The notes below the pieces were generated by a model. That model was not told the DNA's origin. It saw only the letters and a program-made list of their open reading frames with translations, and searched no databases. From Desulfonatronum thiodismutans (GTDB lineage Bacteria; Desulfobacterota; Desulfovibrionia; Desulfovibrionales; Desulfonatronaceae), in assembly GCF_000717475.1 (NCBI RefSeq), contig NZ_JPIK01000004.1:205843-269842 (forward strand): 64,000 nucleotides of DNA, written 5' to 3'. Numbering within the stretch: the first letter of the stretch is position 1; the number at the start of each line of letters is the position of its first letter. This document shows positions 45,640 to 56,720 of this stretch, piece by piece. The position numbers and the translations under genes are program-made.

Positions 45640-48374
45640 GACGCTTTCTCCAACTCAAAAAGACGTTGCAGTTCATCGAACAGGTAGTTGTCCACCAAGT
45701 AGAGTATCCCCGCGACCAAATCCGGATGCTCCTGGTCGATCCGGGTGCAAATCTCCCGCAAAGCGTCCACGTCCAGGCTCCAGGCCGCCTCGGTCAGTGC
45801 CTCCAGTAAATCCGGCGGCAAACCGGCAAGCTTTTCCGGATTCACGGAAGGGCGTTCCGCCGTTTGCGTCCCCGGACCGCTTCCCGGCTCGACAGTGTCA
45901 GCGTCCGGGTTCTGGTCGTCCTCCTCAAATTCCACGTCCAGATGCTCCCGCAGCAAGCCGAAGAGTTCATCGACCTTGAACGGTTTTTTCAGAAACGCCG
46001 CGGCGCCCGCGGCCAGAACCCGTTCCTTTTCGGCCATCAGCACGCTGGCCGTGACCGCTATGACCGGGGGCGAATTCTGACCGTCCCGGTCGTGAATATG
46101 CCGCAGAACCCCGAACCCGTCCATCACCGGCATGATCATGTCCAGCAGGACGAGGGCCGGTCGCCATTGATCGTACACCCGGCACGCCTCTTCACCATCC
46201 GCCGCCTCGCGCACGGTGAATCCGGCCTGTTCCAGCATACGCACCAGAATTTCCCGGTTGGACTGATTGTCGTCCACCACCAGAACCCGCACCTCGCCCT
46301 GGCCGAACTTCAACAAGGCCACCCGGCCCTGGCGCTCCCGGCCCCGAGACGCGCCCGGGGTTCCTGGCACGACCCGGACCGTGAACGTAAACGTGCTGCC
46401 TCGGCCGGCCCGACTTTGCACGTCGATGTCGCCGCCCATCAGTTCCACGTAGGCCTTGGCGATGGCCAGGCCGAGACCGGTGCCGCCCTTCATGCCGCTG
46501 CCCGGCACGAGTTGCTCGAAGTGGGAAAAGATGGATCGACGTGCCGCGTCCGGAATACCCGGGCCGGTGTCCTCCACCTCCACGGCCAGAAAAAAGGCCT
46601 CCGGATCGATCGCTTTGGAATCCGCCTCCGGTGCGGGTGTCGGGGCGCGGCTTGCAATCCGGAGCACCACCCCACCTTGATCCGTGAACTTGACCGCGTT
46701 GCCCAGCAGGTTGTTCAACACCTGATGCAGCTTTTGTTCGTCGCCCCGAACCCAGCGCGGCAGTTCCGGGTCCGAAACGACCTCCAGGGACAGACCCTTT
46801 TTCCGGGCCAGGACCCGAAACATGGCTTCCAGGTCCTCCACCAGGGCGTACAGATCAAAATCCTCTTCGTTGAGAATGATCTTCCCCGCTTCGATCTTGG
46901 ACATTTCCAGAATATCGTTGAGCAGATTCAGCAGGTGCTCGCCGCTTCGATATACGGTCCGCACCGACCGCCGCTGGTCCGGGCCAAGCTGTGAATCTCG
47001 CAATAACAACTGGGTGAAGCCCAGGATGGCGTTCAGCGGCGTGCGGATCTCATGGCTCATGTTGGCCAGAAACAGGCTCTTGGCCTTGTTGGCTTCGGCG
47101 GCGGCCTCCTCGGCCCGCATCCGCACGTCGATCTCCCGACTCAGGTTTTGATTGACCTTTTCCAACTCCTGGGTGCGCGCCTTGACCCGCTCGTCCAACT
47201 GGTTGCGCTCGCGCTCCAAGGCTTCCCTCGAGCCCCTGAGTTGGAATTCAGCCTCCTGCATCGCGGAAAGCATCTGGTTGAAGGCGTCAGCCAATTCCCG
47301 CAGTTCGTCCCGGGTGCTCACGGAGAAGCGATACCGCAGATCTCCGCTTTCCCGGACGTGCTGGGTGCCGCGGGTCAGGGCGCGTAGCGGCGAAAGGATG
47401 GAGGCGTATAGACCGGCCAGGGTGACCAGGCTGAGCAGGCCGATGGCCGCGGCCAGGAACCACAAAGTGGCGGCCACCACGTCTCGGACGTCCTTTTGAA
47501 TTTTGCGATCAGGAAGCAAGGCCACCAGGGTCCAGCCGATGGCCGGGGAAGGATGAACGTAGGCGTGCAGAGGGTCCTGGGATCGGCCTTCCACATTCAG
47601 CACCAGATGCGTTCCGGGCCCGGCCATGGCCAGCCGCTCGCCGTCCGTGAACAGGTCGCGAACGTTGGCGAACAGCATTTCCGGGTCCGGAGCGGCCAGA
47701 ACCATGCCCATCTCGTCCAGAAGCAGGGTTTGTCCCTCATGGCTCAGGGTAAAAGCGGTGACGTACTCCGTGAGATCGGCCAGGGTGATGTCCGCGCCGA
47801 CCACGCCGAAAAAGCGGCCGAACTCGTCCAAAAGCGGCGTGACCACCCCGATGTTCACGTCCGGAGTGGTCACGGAGCGGTACGGCGGAGTACGCATCAC
47901 CGCGTCCGGGTGCCCTTTGGCCAACACGTACCACAGCCGGTCGCGCGGATCGTAACGGGTGGGCCGCTCCCGAGGATGGGAACGGACGAAACTGCCGTTC
48001 TCCCGGCCCATGTATACGGAATTGACGTGGGGGTGGTAATGGCGGAAGGTCTGGAAGATATCAATGATTTCCTGTTCCCGCCAACCGATCCGGTACTCGA
48101 AGGTCGCTTCATCCGCATCGAGAAAACTGGTGAACTCCGCCTCATGGAACGTACGCACCCGAGCGTCCGCCGCCAAAATCAACAGGTCATTCTCCACGTC
48201 ACGGACGAACCGGGTCAAGGCGAAGTCCAGATGCTCCAACTGCTTGCCCATCTGATACTCGATGGCCGCGAAAGTCCGTTCCTTGAGCACCAGAAACTGA
48301 ACCACGCCCACCACCAGCAGGATCACCGCGCCGGAGGCGGCGAACAAGGCCAGGGTTTTGGATTGAAGTCGCAT
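45636..48374 (-). CDS. dCache-HAMP hybrid histidine kinase with REC
   Basis: Membrane sensor of 912 residues. TM1 about 8-28, periplasmic double-Cache domain about 35-310 (contains [20 protein letters not shown] and [12 protein letters not shown], typical dCache), TM2 about 310-335, HAMP to about 385, coiled coil, HisKA with [12 protein letters not shown], HATPase_c ([23 protein letters not shown]), REC about 690-810 (Asp in [12 protein letters not shown]), and a helical C-terminal tail without a phosphorylatable His. dCache domains bind small ligands such as amino or carboxylic acids. It overlaps the next gene by 4 nt. Confidence 0.9.
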   Translation of the reverse strand: MRLQSKTLALFAASGAVILLVVGVVQFLVLKERTFAAIEYQMGKQLEHLDFALTRFVRDVENDLLILAADARVRTFHEAEFTSFLDADEATFEYRIGWREQEIIDIFQTFRHYHPHVNSVYMGRENGSFVRSHPRERPTRYDPRDRLWYVLAKGHPDAVMRTPPYRSVTTPDVNIGVVTPLLDEFGRFFGVVGADITLADLTEYVTAFTLSHEGQTLLLDEMGMVLAAPDPEMLFANVRDLFTDGERLAMAGPGTHLVLNVEGRSQDPLHAYVHPSPAIGWTLVALLPDRKIQKDVRDVVAATLWFLAAAIGLLSLVTLAGLYASILSPLRALTRGTQHVRESGDLRYRFSVSTRDELRELADAFNQMLSAMQEAEFQLRGSREALERERNQLDERVKARTQELEKVNQNLSREIDVRMRAEEAAAEANKAKSLFLANMSHEIRTPLNAILGFTQLLLRDSQLGPDQRRSVRTVYRSGEHLLNLLNDILEMSKIEAGKIILNEEDFDLYALVEDLEAMFRVLARKKGLSLEVVSDPELPRWVRGDEQKLHQVLNNLLGNAVKFTDQGGVVLRIASRAPTPAPEADSKAIDPEAFFLAVEVEDTGPGIPDAARRSIFSHFEQLVPGSGMKGGTGLGLAIAKAYVELMGGDIDVQSRAGRGSTFTFTVRVVPGTPGASRGRERQGRVALLKFGQGEVRVLVVDDNQSNREILVRMLEQAGFTVREAADGEEACRVYDQWRPALVLLDMIMPVMDGFGVLRHIHDRDGQNSPPVIAVTASVLMAEKERVLAAGAAAFLKKPFKVDELFGLLREHLDVEFEEDDQNPDADTVEPGSGPGTQTAERPSVNPEKLAGLPPDLLEALTEAAWSLDVDALREICTRIDQEHPDLVAGILYLVDNYLFDELQRLFELEKAS

Positions 48375-48563
48375 ATTGTTTGGATTCCCGTAATCACTAG
48401 CCGACGGAAGTGATGGCGTCCAGGTTGTAGAAGTCGACCTGCGGGAAACATCCCGTTTCCCTTATTTTGAACTATCCGGATCTTCCGGGTAATTGCTTCC
48501 GGCAGAAACACCTACTGGGCATAAATATTATTCTGGCTTGTATCGTGATAAGAAGCGGCAAAA

Positions 48564-48959
48564 CTATTCCAGATTCAGCGAGCGGAGCGCCGTTTGCACG
48601 GATTCCCGGTTCACCGGCTTGGTCACGTAGACGCTGGCCAGCCCTTTGAAAAAAGCCTGACAGACGTTTTTCTGGTCCTCCAGGCTGGAAACCACGATCA
48701 CCCGCGCCTCCTTGCCCGGTTCGACCCGACGTTCCCGCTCAATGGCCCGAATCCGTTTCAGAGCCTCGTGGCCGTCCATGACAGGCATCATCAAGTCCAT
48801 CAGGATCACTTCGTAGGGCTCTCCCAGGTTCAGAGCCCTGATCACGGCCAATACGGCTTGGTCTCCGTTTTCCACTTCATCACAAAAACCAAAGGATTCC
48901 ATGATCTTTTTCAATTTGCGCCGACTGACCAACTCATCGTCCACCACCAGACTTTTCAC
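48564..48959 (-). CDS. Single-domain response regulator
   Basis: 131-residue REC protein without output domain. Acidic pocket VVDDE, phospho-acceptor Asp in ILMDLMMPVMDG, Ser-Ser in VIVVSSLED and Lys in VTKPVN. GTG start with GGAGG upstream; it overlaps the stop of the CHASE kinase gene by 4 nt (GTGA). Likely a diffusible phosphoryl shuttle between kinases of this cluster. Confidence 0.87.
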   Translation of the reverse strand: MKSLVVDDELVSRRKLKKIMESFGFCDEVENGDQAVLAVIRALNLGEPYEVILMDLMMPVMDGHEALKRIRAIERERRVEPGKEARVIVVSSLEDQKNVCQAFFKGLASVYVTKPVNRESVQTALRSLNLE

Positions 48960-51900
48960 CTCGACCTCCTTTCAACATATGCCAAGAGTCTACGATATGC
49001 CTCGCGCAACCTCTCCAGGGCCATGTCGCCATCCTCGCGTTCTTTCGCCGGTTCTTCGACCAGTCCATCTCCGCGGCCAATCCGTTCCAGATCCCTGGCT
49101 GCCCCGGCCAGTTCTTTCGCCAGCAGATTGGCCGCTCCGCCTTTGATGGCATGGGCCTGCTCGGCCAGGCTTACGAGATCTCCCGCGATCAGGGTCTCTT
49201 CCATCACCGGTATCTGACGGGCAACATTTCCCAGAAACCCTTGCAGGACCTCCTCCAGCAGTTCAGCATCCCCTTCGAATTCCTCCACGGCCCGGTGATA
49301 ATCCATGGGTTCGCCGCTGGGATCGATCGTTTCAGGCCGGGTCATGATTGGCTGGATCTTCATAGGCTGAATGGAAACCAAGCCCTCCTCCATCTCCACC
49401 TCCGACGACCTGGGTCTCCCGATCCACTTGGTCACCATGGCCAACAACTCCACGCGCCGCATGGGCTTGGTCAAGTAATCGTCCATCCCCGCGGCCAGAC
49501 ACTTCTCCCGATACCCCACCACCGCATGGGCGGTCATGGCGATGATCGGCGTACGCCGATAAGAAGGCTGAGGAATAAAACCTGAAACCTGAAGGCCGGA
49601 AATCCGCTCTCCATCCTCCGACTCCTGTCTTCTGGCTCCTGACTCCTGACATCTTCTTTCATCCTCCGACCTCCTGATCTCCCTCGTCGCGTCCCAGCCG
49701 TCCATGATCGGCATTTGCACGTCCATCAGAATCAGATCGTAACACGTCTTCTGGACGGCGCTGACGGCCTGAAGGCCGTTTTCAGCCACGTCCACGACGT
49801 AGCCCGCTCCGTACAGGTGGTGCAGGGCCACTTGTCGGCTGGTGGGATAGTCCTCTACCAGGAGAATCCGGCCTTGGGGCGTATCGGACGTCGGAGCGGT
49901 CATGACGCCGGGCGTAAACTCCGTGTCCTTTCGTGGCGCGGGCGCGTCCGATTCGAAAGCCTTTTGCAGCTCCAGAACAAAGCTGAAGGTACTGCCCCGG
50001 TTCTCCACGCTTTCCAAAGAGATGGTTCCGTCCATCAGTTCCACGAACCGTTTGCAAATGGCCAACCCCAGGCCCGTGCCGCCGTATTCCCGAGTTGTTG
50101 AGCCGTCCACCTGAGTGAAGCTTTCGAAAATATGGACGTGCTTGTGCTCCGGAATTCCGATGCCCGTGTCGCGGACTTCAAACCGAACCTGAACCGTGTC
50201 GTCGAGAATCTCCAGCATGTCCGCGGAAATCAACACTTCACCGGCATGGGTGAACTTGATCGCGTTCCCACCAAGATTCAACAAGACTTGGCGTAACCGG
50301 CCCGCATCTCCCAACAAGGCCGAAGGGATGTCCGGAGAGACCCGGGAGGTGAACCGCAATCCTTTCCGCCGGGCCAGCACGGCCAAGGATTCCTCCACCT
50401 GACGGAACACGGCCCACAAATCAAAGACCGTCGATTCCAGCTCAAGGTGCCCGGCTTCGATCTTGGAGAAGTCCAGAATATCGTTGATGATGCCCATCAG
50501 CGCTTCGACCTCGCCGGAGATGGACCGCAGAGCCAGTTGTGGAGGAACCGTGCTCCCCTTGCCCCGCGCAAGCTCGGCCATCCCCATAATGGCGTTCAGC
50601 GGGGTTCGGATTTCATGGCTCATATTAGCCAGAAACTGACTCTTGGCCCGTGTCGCTTCCTCGGCCCGAGACAGAGCGGCATCCAACTCAAGGTTTTTAC
50701 GGGTCAACTTCCGGGCCGAATCCAACATTTTCTCTTCGGCTTCCCGACGATCCGTGACGTCCAGAATGAATCCATCCAAAAAAACGGCCCGCCCTTGCGC
50801 GTCCCGAACCTCGCCGCCCTTTTCATAGACCCAGCGTTCGCCTCCGTCACGATGCAGCACCCGGTACTCCACTTCCCACGAAACCCCGCCGGAGATGGCC
50901 TGGGCCACGGACCGAACGACATACTCCAGGTCGTCGGGATGGATGATGTCCCGATGGTTCAGAGCGGGACTCGGGCCTAAAAAAGCATGTGCCGGAAAGC
51001 CGATAATCGTTTCCACCGGATCGCTGACGAACAGCAAGACGCGCCCCTTTCCCGCGTCTCGACGGTAGGTGGCGCCGGGAATGTTGTCGACCAGGGACTG
51101 GAACTGATTGCGACTGTCCCGCAAAGCCTGGGTCCGTTCGGCGATCAGCAATTGGAGTTGTTCGCGGCGATGGACCATCACGCCCACCACCAACCCGACG
51201 GCTCCGGTCATCATCAAACCGGAGAGGGCCGCCAACCAGCCGGCCATCATCGGATTGAGCCTCTCAAAGGCCCGGGTCGGACGGACCTCCACGACATAGG
51301 TTTTGCCGAAAGCCATCATCGGCCGGGCCACGATGAAGGAGGCATATCGCCGGGAATCGCCGTATCCAACGGTGCTCCCCAGCAGTATCTTGCCCTGGTC
51401 CGAGTCCAGTTGATAAAAGTCAAAGGATGCCAGGGGATCGCCGCTCGTTCCGGAATCCGCGTCCAGCGCGCCACGAACCAGGGAGTCCACGTCGACGCGT
51501 TCAAACAAGGAGGCCATGCCGGAAATATCGCCAGGGGAAAGAGAGCGAAAGCTCTCAAGAATCTGGGCCGACTTGAAGCTGGCCAGTAGAGAGAAGGTTT
51601 TGAAATGGTTCCGGTGTTCGGCTCGGTGCAGAGTCCAGGAGGCGGATACGGTCAAAATCAGGCCGACGACAACGGTCAGCACCGCCTCCAGGGGGAGCCG
51701 CTCTTCCCAGGCCGCCTCGGCCTCCCGCTCCCGGCGGGCGGACAGAAGAACATATCCGGTCATCAGCACGGTGGCCAGAATCAGGGTCATCACGGCCGGA
51801 AAAATTCCGGCTCGCATCGCGGACCGCCGCCAGTCTCCGGCTTCCACGTCGATGCCTACCACAGCCAGCACCCTGCCGTCGGCCGGATCGATCAGAGGAA

Positions 51901-52372
51901 CCAGGGCGCTAACCCAGACGCCCCAGCGGTCTGTTTCCGGTCCTTCCACAAAAGCCCGGCCCGTGTCGAACACTTCCAAGAGGTCGTCCGTGGCCTCTTC
52001 ATAAACCTGACCGGGCAAAGAGGCGTCCCAGTCCGTGTCCGGCTCGGAATCCAGATGAAAAAAAACGGTCCCGTCGTCATGGCGGCCCATCAGGTAGAGC
52101 CATTCCCAGCGACCGTCGACCAGCTTGGTCAGCCGCAGGTGCTCCTTGAGCCGGGAGTACGGGGCCGTTTCCAGGTCGGACCGATCCCCGGAGAGGCTTC
52201 TCACCCACTTCGGCTGCACCGCCTGGGTCACCAACCGAGCCTGGCGCAACAATTCTTCGCGTTTCATCCGATCGGCCGCACTCACGGACCACCAGCTGAA
52301 CAACAACCCAACCGCCAAAACCGAGGCCACGACGGCCAATGGGCGCAACCCTAGAAGAATACGCCAGGACAC
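48956..52372 (-). CDS. CHASE-PAS hybrid histidine kinase with REC and Hpt
   Basis: 1138 residues, GTG start with GAGGAG 5 nt before. TM1 about 10-30, a first extracytoplasmic region (about 35-180), a TM segment near 190-210, another near 230-250, a CHASE-like sensor (about 255-375), TM near 385-405, PAS_3 (about 430-545, ending FILDVTDR), HisKA ([12 protein letters not shown]), HATPase_c, REC (about 845-1000, Asp in [12 protein letters not shown]) and a C-terminal Hpt with His in [15 protein letters not shown]. The REC carries a ~30-residue in-frame insert encoded by repeated DNA at about 49556-49660. It is the only complete His-Asp-His module among the cluster's kinases. Confidence 0.88.
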   Translation of the reverse strand: MSWRILLGLRPLAVVASVLAVGLLFSWWSVSAADRMKREELLRQARLVTQAVQPKWVRSLSGDRSDLETAPYSRLKEHLRLTKLVDGRWEWLYLMGRHDDGTVFFHLDSEPDTDWDASLPGQVYEEATDDLLEVFDTGRAFVEGPETDRWGVWVSALVPLIDPADGRVLAVVGIDVEAGDWRRSAMRAGIFPAVMTLILATVLMTGYVLLSARREREAEAAWEERLPLEAVLTVVVGLILTVSASWTLHRAEHRNHFKTFSLLASFKSAQILESFRSLSPGDISGMASLFERVDVDSLVRGALDADSGTSGDPLASFDFYQLDSDQGKILLGSTVGYGDSRRYASFIVARPMMAFGKTYVVEVRPTRAFERLNPMMAGWLAALSGLMMTGAVGLVVGVMVHRREQLQLLIAERTQALRDSRNQFQSLVDNIPGATYRRDAGKGRVLLFVSDPVETIIGFPAHAFLGPSPALNHRDIIHPDDLEYVVRSVAQAISGGVSWEVEYRVLHRDGGERWVYEKGGEVRDAQGRAVFLDGFILDVTDRREAEEKMLDSARKLTRKNLELDAALSRAEEATRAKSQFLANMSHEIRTPLNAIMGMAELARGKGSTVPPQLALRSISGEVEALMGIINDILDFSKIEAGHLELESTVFDLWAVFRQVEESLAVLARRKGLRFTSRVSPDIPSALLGDAGRLRQVLLNLGGNAIKFTHAGEVLISADMLEILDDTVQVRFEVRDTGIGIPEHKHVHIFESFTQVDGSTTREYGGTGLGLAICKRFVELMDGTISLESVENRGSTFSFVLELQKAFESDAPAPRKDTEFTPGVMTAPTSDTPQGRILLVEDYPTSRQVALHHLYGAGYVVDVAENGLQAVSAVQKTCYDLILMDVQMPIMDGWDATREIRRSEDERRCQESGARRQESEDGERISGLQVSGFIPQPSYRRTPIIAMTAHAVVGYREKCLAAGMDDYLTKPMRRVELLAMVTKWIGRPRSSEVEMEEGLVSIQPMKIQPIMTRPETIDPSGEPMDYHRAVEEFEGDAELLEEVLQGFLGNVARQIPVMEETLIAGDLVSLAEQAHAIKGGAANLLAKELAGAARDLERIGRGDGLVEEPAKEREDGDMALERLREAYRRLLAYVERRSR

Positions 52373-52380
52373 AGCGCTCC

Positions 52381-53574
52381 TCAGGCCCGTTGCCGAACAG
52401 CTAGAACCTCGTGCATCACCTCATTCAATTTCATAGTCTCCACCGGTTTGGTCACGAAGGCGTCCATGCCCGCGGCCAGACAGCGCTGACGGTCCGTCGG
52501 CATGACCATGGCGGTCAGGGCGACGATGGGGATGTCCTTGTCGATCCCCGACCTCTCGCCGGAGCGGATGATCCCCGTCGCCTCCAGACCATCCAGCACG
52601 GGCATGGAGATATCCATCAGCACCAAGTCAAATGTCGCCCCGGTCAGAGCCTCCAAGGCTTGCTCGCCGTCCTCCACGGCAACCACCCGGTGGCCGTGCT
52701 TATTCAACAGTTGTTCGGTCATGAACCTGTTGACCGGCTCGTCCTCGGCCAGGAGGATCGCGAACGGACCTCGCGGCGCGTCTGAAATCGCCGGACGGTC
52801 GGCAAGCACCGGCAGCGGCAGGGAGACGGAAAACGTGCTGCCCAGGTACAACTCGCTGTCCACGACGATCTCGCCGCCCATTTTCTCCACAAGTTCCCGG
52901 GCCAGGGCCAATCCCATGCCCAACCCGCCGAAACGCCTGGAATGCGGCCCGGTGACCAGCTTGTTGAAGATCACTCCCTGGCTTTCCCTGGGCACCCCGA
53001 TGCCGGTATCCGTGACGTTGATGCACAGGGTCGATTTTCCATCCCTTCCCCGTCCACGGTCGAAATGGACCAACACCTCGCCGTAGTCCGTAAACTTGAC
53101 CGCGTTATCCACCAGGGCCCCCACCACCTGGGCGATCCAATCCGGAGCGCCGCACAGGACACCGGAGAGGTCTTTCGCGACATGGACGAAATAATGCAGT
53201 TCTTTCTCCAGGGCTTGCTTTTCCTGGGCATGCAGCCGGGGCAGGATGTCCTGGACAATGGTGTACTCGACTTGGTCCTGGACCTCCGTCTCGGACCGCA
53301 AGCGGCTAAAATCCAGAATCTCATTGACCAGTCGGAGCAACTGGGACGTGGATTGGTCGATCATGGACAAATAGTTGGCCTGGGTGGAGTCGAGGCCGGA
53401 GCCGGACAGCAACTCGGACATGCCCATGATCGCGTTCAACGGCGTCCGCAATTCGTGGCTGATCCGCCCCAGAAACTCGTCCCGCACCGTGGCGTTCTCC
53501 TCGGCTTCTTGTCGAGCCTGCTCGTGCATCCGCTCCAGTCTGGCCAGTTTGGCGGAGATATCTTCGTTGTTCAT
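52381..53574 (-). CDS. Soluble HK-REC hybrid kinase coupled to a toxin gene
   Basis: 397 residues. Short N-terminal coiled coil, HisKA with His in GRISHELRTPLNAI near 40, HATPase_c (NAVKFTD, DTGIGVPR, GLGMGLALA) and REC about 270-390 (Asp in VLMDISMPVLDG). The G2 box reads GGLGMGL rather than GTGLGL. The ATG overlaps the toxin stop by 4 nt (ATGA), so its translation probably depends on toxin translation. No sensor domain; a cytoplasmic partner must provide input. Confidence 0.87.
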   Translation of the reverse strand: MNNEDISAKLARLERMHEQARQEAEENATVRDEFLGRISHELRTPLNAIMGMSELLSGSGLDSTQANYLSMIDQSTSQLLRLVNEILDFSRLRSETEVQDQVEYTIVQDILPRLHAQEKQALEKELHYFVHVAKDLSGVLCGAPDWIAQVVGALVDNAVKFTDYGEVLVHFDRGRGRDGKSTLCINVTDTGIGVPRESQGVIFNKLVTGPHSRRFGGLGMGLALARELVEKMGGEIVVDSELYLGSTFSVSLPLPVLADRPAISDAPRGPFAILLAEDEPVNRFMTEQLLNKHGHRVVAVEDGEQALEALTGATFDLVLMDISMPVLDGLEATGIIRSGERSGIDKDIPIVALTAMVMPTDRQRCLAAGMDAFVTKPVETMKLNEVMHEVLAVRQRA

Positions 53575-53864
53575 AATAGCAACCTACCTGATACCCGCTT
53601 CGGGTCCATTCGACAGTCCAGAACGGCGCGGATACGCGCCACGCCATCTTCGACACGGTAGTATATCGCGAAAGGAAACCTCTTGGAGAGCAAACGGTGA
53701 TATCCGTTGTGAAAAGGATGGACTCCGCCATATAGACGCAAAGAGTGAATATCAGACCAGAGTGAATCCAGAAAATAGTCTCCTAAACCAGCGGCTTGCT
53801 TCTCGTAGAAACGATAGCCAGCCGCCAGATCCGCGGTCGCCTCGTCAAGAACCTGAACGATCAC
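53571..53864 (-). CDS. RelE/ParE-family toxin
   Basis: 97-residue toxin of the RelE/ParE superfamily. Core features: FYEKQAAGLGDYFLDSLWSDI, then RLLSKRFPFAIYYRVEDGVARIRAVLDCRMDP, which includes the typical basic strand and YYRV motif. GTG start overlaps the antitoxin stop by 4 nt. Whether it cleaves mRNA or acts on gyrase cannot be decided from this sequence. Confidence 0.85.
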   Translation of the reverse strand: MIVQVLDEATADLAAGYRFYEKQAAGLGDYFLDSLWSDIHSLRLYGGVHPFHNGYHRLLSKRFPFAIYYRVEDGVARIRAVLDCRMDPKRVSGRLLL

Positions 53865-54079
53865 TTCAGATGCTCATGGACGGCTTTCTTTGCCTCCCCA
53901 ATGTCAAGGAAGCGCGACGTTCCATCGGCAATTCGTTCTTCCCGCTCGCGCAGAACATCGGCATGCCAGGCAGGAGAAGGGAGGTCACCTTTTTCGCAAG
54001 CAAGATCCGCCCATATATCCTCTATCGCTCGCAGCTTCTCCATGGTGCTCATCCGCTCCAGTGGTATTGCTAATTGCAT
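53861..54079 (-). CDS. Addiction-module antitoxin (TIGR02574-like)
   Basis: 72-residue antitoxin of the type paired with ParE/RelE toxins: MEKLRAIEDIWADL at the N terminus, PAWHADVLREREERI and DIGEAKKAVHEHLK at the C terminus. The latter is the toxin-wrapping helix. GGAGAAG lies 5 nt before the ATG. It starts 50 nt after the cheA stop. Confidence 0.85.
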   Translation of the reverse strand: MQLAIPLERMSTMEKLRAIEDIWADLACEKGDLPSPAWHADVLREREERIADGTSRFLDIGEAKKAVHEHLK

Positions 54080-54129
54080 GTCTCTTCTCCGGATTTAATT
54101 TTTCAAATCGTTCCCACGCTCCAGCGTCC

Positions 54130-56280
54130 TCAACAAGCTCCCCCTTCCGCATAGGCGACATTCCGCACCGCGGCGCCGACCAGGGCCTGGACGTCCAGGA
54201 TCAGGGCCATGGTTCCATCGCCGTTGATAGTTGCTCCGGAGATGCCGTCCAGTTCGCGGTAAACCCGCCCCAGGCTTTTGATCACGGTCTGATGCTGGCC
54301 GATAACCTTGTCCACCACCAGCCCGATGCGCTGCTCCTGGACATTGACGATAACCACCTGTTCGATGGTCGGCAACGCGCCGTTTTGGTTGAACCAGTTG
54401 CGCAGACGGATAAACGGAACGGCCTCCCCGCGCAGATTGATCATCTCCCCGTTCTCTCCGAAATTCGACTTGAAACGATCCAGCTCAACGCATTCCTCCA
54501 CCGCGGACAAGGGGATGACGTATTGCTCACGGGCCACTTCCACCTGCAACCCGTCGATAATCGCCAGGGTCAACGGGAGCTTGATCAGGACGCTGGTGCC
54601 TTTGTTCGGGACGCTCTCCAGCTTGATCACCCCGCGCAGGGCGTCGATGCCGCGCTTGACCACGTCCATGCCCACGCCTCGCCCGGATATGTTGCTGACC
54701 CGTTCCGCGGTGGAAAACCCCGGCAGGAAAACAAGTTGCAGCACTTCATCGTCCGAGAGGGCGGCGTCCGACCCGATAAGCCCTTTTTCCAAGGCCTTGG
54801 CCCGGATCTTGGCCGGTTCAATACCCGCGCCGTCGTCCATGATCCGGATCAGAACCTCGCCGCTGGCATGCTCGGCGGAGAGTGTGATTCTGCCTTTGCG
54901 CGACTTGCCCTTGGCCTGCCGCGCTTCCGGCGACTCCACCCCGTGGTCGATGGAATTGCGCAAGAGGTGGACCATGGGGTCGTTGAGCTTCTCGATCACG
55001 TTCTTGTCCAGCTCGGTTTCCCCGCCCTGGGTGACGAGTTCGATTTCCTTCCCCAGTTCCTTGGAAAGATCCCGGACCAGTCGTAAAAACTTGTTGAACG
55101 TACTGCCGATGGGCAGCATCCGGATGCCCAAGGTGTTGTCCCGCAATTCGTCGCTGAGCCGCTCCAGTTCCTCGGCCAGACTGACCAGGGCCGGGTCGTG
55201 GCGCTGGGTCACGAGTTGGGTCAGCCGGGCCTGGACGATCACCAGTTCGCCCACCAAGTCCCCCAGCTTGTCCAGCTTGGCGGCCTCCACCCGGATGCTG
55301 GTCACGGTTTCCTTGTGCTCCACCCGAGGCACCCGAGCTTCCCGCACCACCTCCTGCTCGGTCAGGGCGGCTTCCAGGCCCTGGGAGCTGACCAATCCGG
55401 CCTGAGTCAAGAGTTCGCCCAAAGGCCGCTGCTGCTTGAGAATCTCTTGGAGGTCCTGGATATTCACGTCTCCGCGCTCCACCAGAATCTCCCCCAACCG
55501 CTTGCCCACGTGGGCCACCTCGTTCGGGTCGACCGTCTCCACCTCCTGGATGGACAGTTCGCAGTCGTCCTCCACGAAGATGAACACGTCGTGAATGGCT
55601 TCCTTGCCCCGCGACGTCACCAGAATCATATCCCACCACGTATAGCAGGACACCGGGTCCATCTTGTCCAGCCTGGGAATGTTCTCGGTCCGGGCCACGA
55701 TCTTGCAGTTGCCCAATTCGGACAGCTCCTCCAGCAAGGCCAAGGGATTCGTCCCGGTCAAAAAAATGCGGGCGTCCGGCTTGAAGCGAACCCGGTAGAC
55801 CGTGGAAACCTCAGCGGGCGAACCAGTCAGCTCCGTTGCCTCGGCGGCCGATTCGTCGGCGGTCGACCCGGAAGACCTTTTCCCGGCTTGTTCAAGAAAC
55901 CCTCGCAACCGTGTGACGATCCGCTCGGACTCGCTCTGACAAGCGGACGCGTGGCATCCGTCCTGGTGCAGCATCTCCAGAATCAAGTCCCGGGATTTGA
56001 GGGTTAGATCCAGCAATTCCGAAGTCACGCGCAGTTCATCGTTGCGAACCAGATCGAACACCGTTTCCAACTCATGGGTGAACATGGCGATGTCGTCGAA
56101 ACCGAACATCGCCCCAGACCCCTTGATGGTGTGCATGGACCGGAACACGCGGTTGATCAGCTCGTGATCCTCCGGGCTGGATTCCAGTTCCAGCAGAGCG
56201 TCTTCCAGATCTCCCAACAGTTCCCGAGCCTCATCCAGATAGGCTTTCCTGGCCTGTTCCATCTGTTCTTCACGACTCAT
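54130..56280 (-). CDS. cheA: CheA chemotaxis-type histidine kinase
   Basis: 716 residues. Hpt (P1) about 1-115 with phospho-His H50 in RSMHTIKGSGAMFG; a region about 160-265 where P2 would be; P3 dimerisation about 325-385; P4 catalytic domain about 390-560 with LLRNSIDHGVE, DDGAGI and GRGVGMDVV; CheW-like P5 about 570-705. The middle region (about 265-320) has ILVERGDVNIQDLQEILKQQ, a helical insert not in E. coli CheA but seen in CheA of other groups. GGGAG lies about 8 nt upstream. Partner CheY is immediately upstream; CheW is absent. Confidence 0.94.
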   Translation of the reverse strand: MSREEQMEQARKAYLDEARELLGDLEDALLELESSPEDHELINRVFRSMHTIKGSGAMFGFDDIAMFTHELETVFDLVRNDELRVTSELLDLTLKSRDLILEMLHQDGCHASACQSESERIVTRLRGFLEQAGKRSSGSTADESAAEATELTGSPAEVSTVYRVRFKPDARIFLTGTNPLALLEELSELGNCKIVARTENIPRLDKMDPVSCYTWWDMILVTSRGKEAIHDVFIFVEDDCELSIQEVETVDPNEVAHVGKRLGEILVERGDVNIQDLQEILKQQRPLGELLTQAGLVSSQGLEAALTEQEVVREARVPRVEHKETVTSIRVEAAKLDKLGDLVGELVIVQARLTQLVTQRHDPALVSLAEELERLSDELRDNTLGIRMLPIGSTFNKFLRLVRDLSKELGKEIELVTQGGETELDKNVIEKLNDPMVHLLRNSIDHGVESPEARQAKGKSRKGRITLSAEHASGEVLIRIMDDGAGIEPAKIRAKALEKGLIGSDAALSDDEVLQLVFLPGFSTAERVSNISGRGVGMDVVKRGIDALRGVIKLESVPNKGTSVLIKLPLTLAIIDGLQVEVAREQYVIPLSAVEECVELDRFKSNFGENGEMINLRGEAVPFIRLRNWFNQNGALPTIEQVVIVNVQEQRIGLVVDKVIGQHQTVIKSLGRVYRELDGISGATINGDGTMALILDVQALVGAAVRNVAYAEGGAC

Positions 56281-56352
56281 GGCGGCATCTCCCTTTCGTC
56301 TTCTTCCCGGGCTCCAATCTTTCCCTCGCGACAGATCCTCAGCGACGAAAGG

Positions 56353-56715
56353 TTACCTGACGACCTTCTTCACCACGGCCAGCAATTGATCCGGCTTGAA
56401 CGGCTTGACGATCCACCCCGTGGCCCCGGCTTCCTTGCCGACCTGCTTTTTTTCAGCCTGAGACTCCGTGGTCAGCATCACGATGGGAACGAACTTGTAG
56501 TTGGGCAGGGCCCGGACTTGGCGGATTAATTCGATACCATCCATGTTCGGCATGTTCAGATCCGTGATGATCATGTCCACGGTCCCGGACAGCTTGGTCA
56601 GCGCGTCTTTTCCATCCACGGCCTCGACGACCTCGTAGCCAGCGTCCTTCAGGGTGAAGCCGACCATCTGACGAACGCTGCTGGAATCATCCACGGTCAT
56701 GATTCGCTTGGACAT
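56353..56715 (-). CDS. cheY: CheY-like response regulator
   Basis: 120-residue single receiver: acidic pair in MTVDDSSSVR, phospho-acceptor D52 in IITDLNMPNMDG, Thr-Thr in VMLTTES and Lys in IVKPFKPD. AAGGAG upstream. It lies between the STAS gene and cheA. It is the presumed phosphoryl acceptor of CheA; flagellar or non-flagellar output cannot be told. Confidence 0.93.
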   Translation of the reverse strand: MSKRIMTVDDSSSVRQMVGFTLKDAGYEVVEAVDGKDALTKLSGTVDMIITDLNMPNMDGIELIRQVRALPNYKFVPIVMLTTESQAEKKQVGKEAGATGWIVKPFKPDQLLAVVKKVVR

Positions 56716-56720
56716 AAAAA

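Noticed and set aside
45636..45860. C-terminal helical tail of the dCache kinase as an Hpt domain
   Set aside because: It has the helical pattern but no phosphorylatable His in an HxxKG context.
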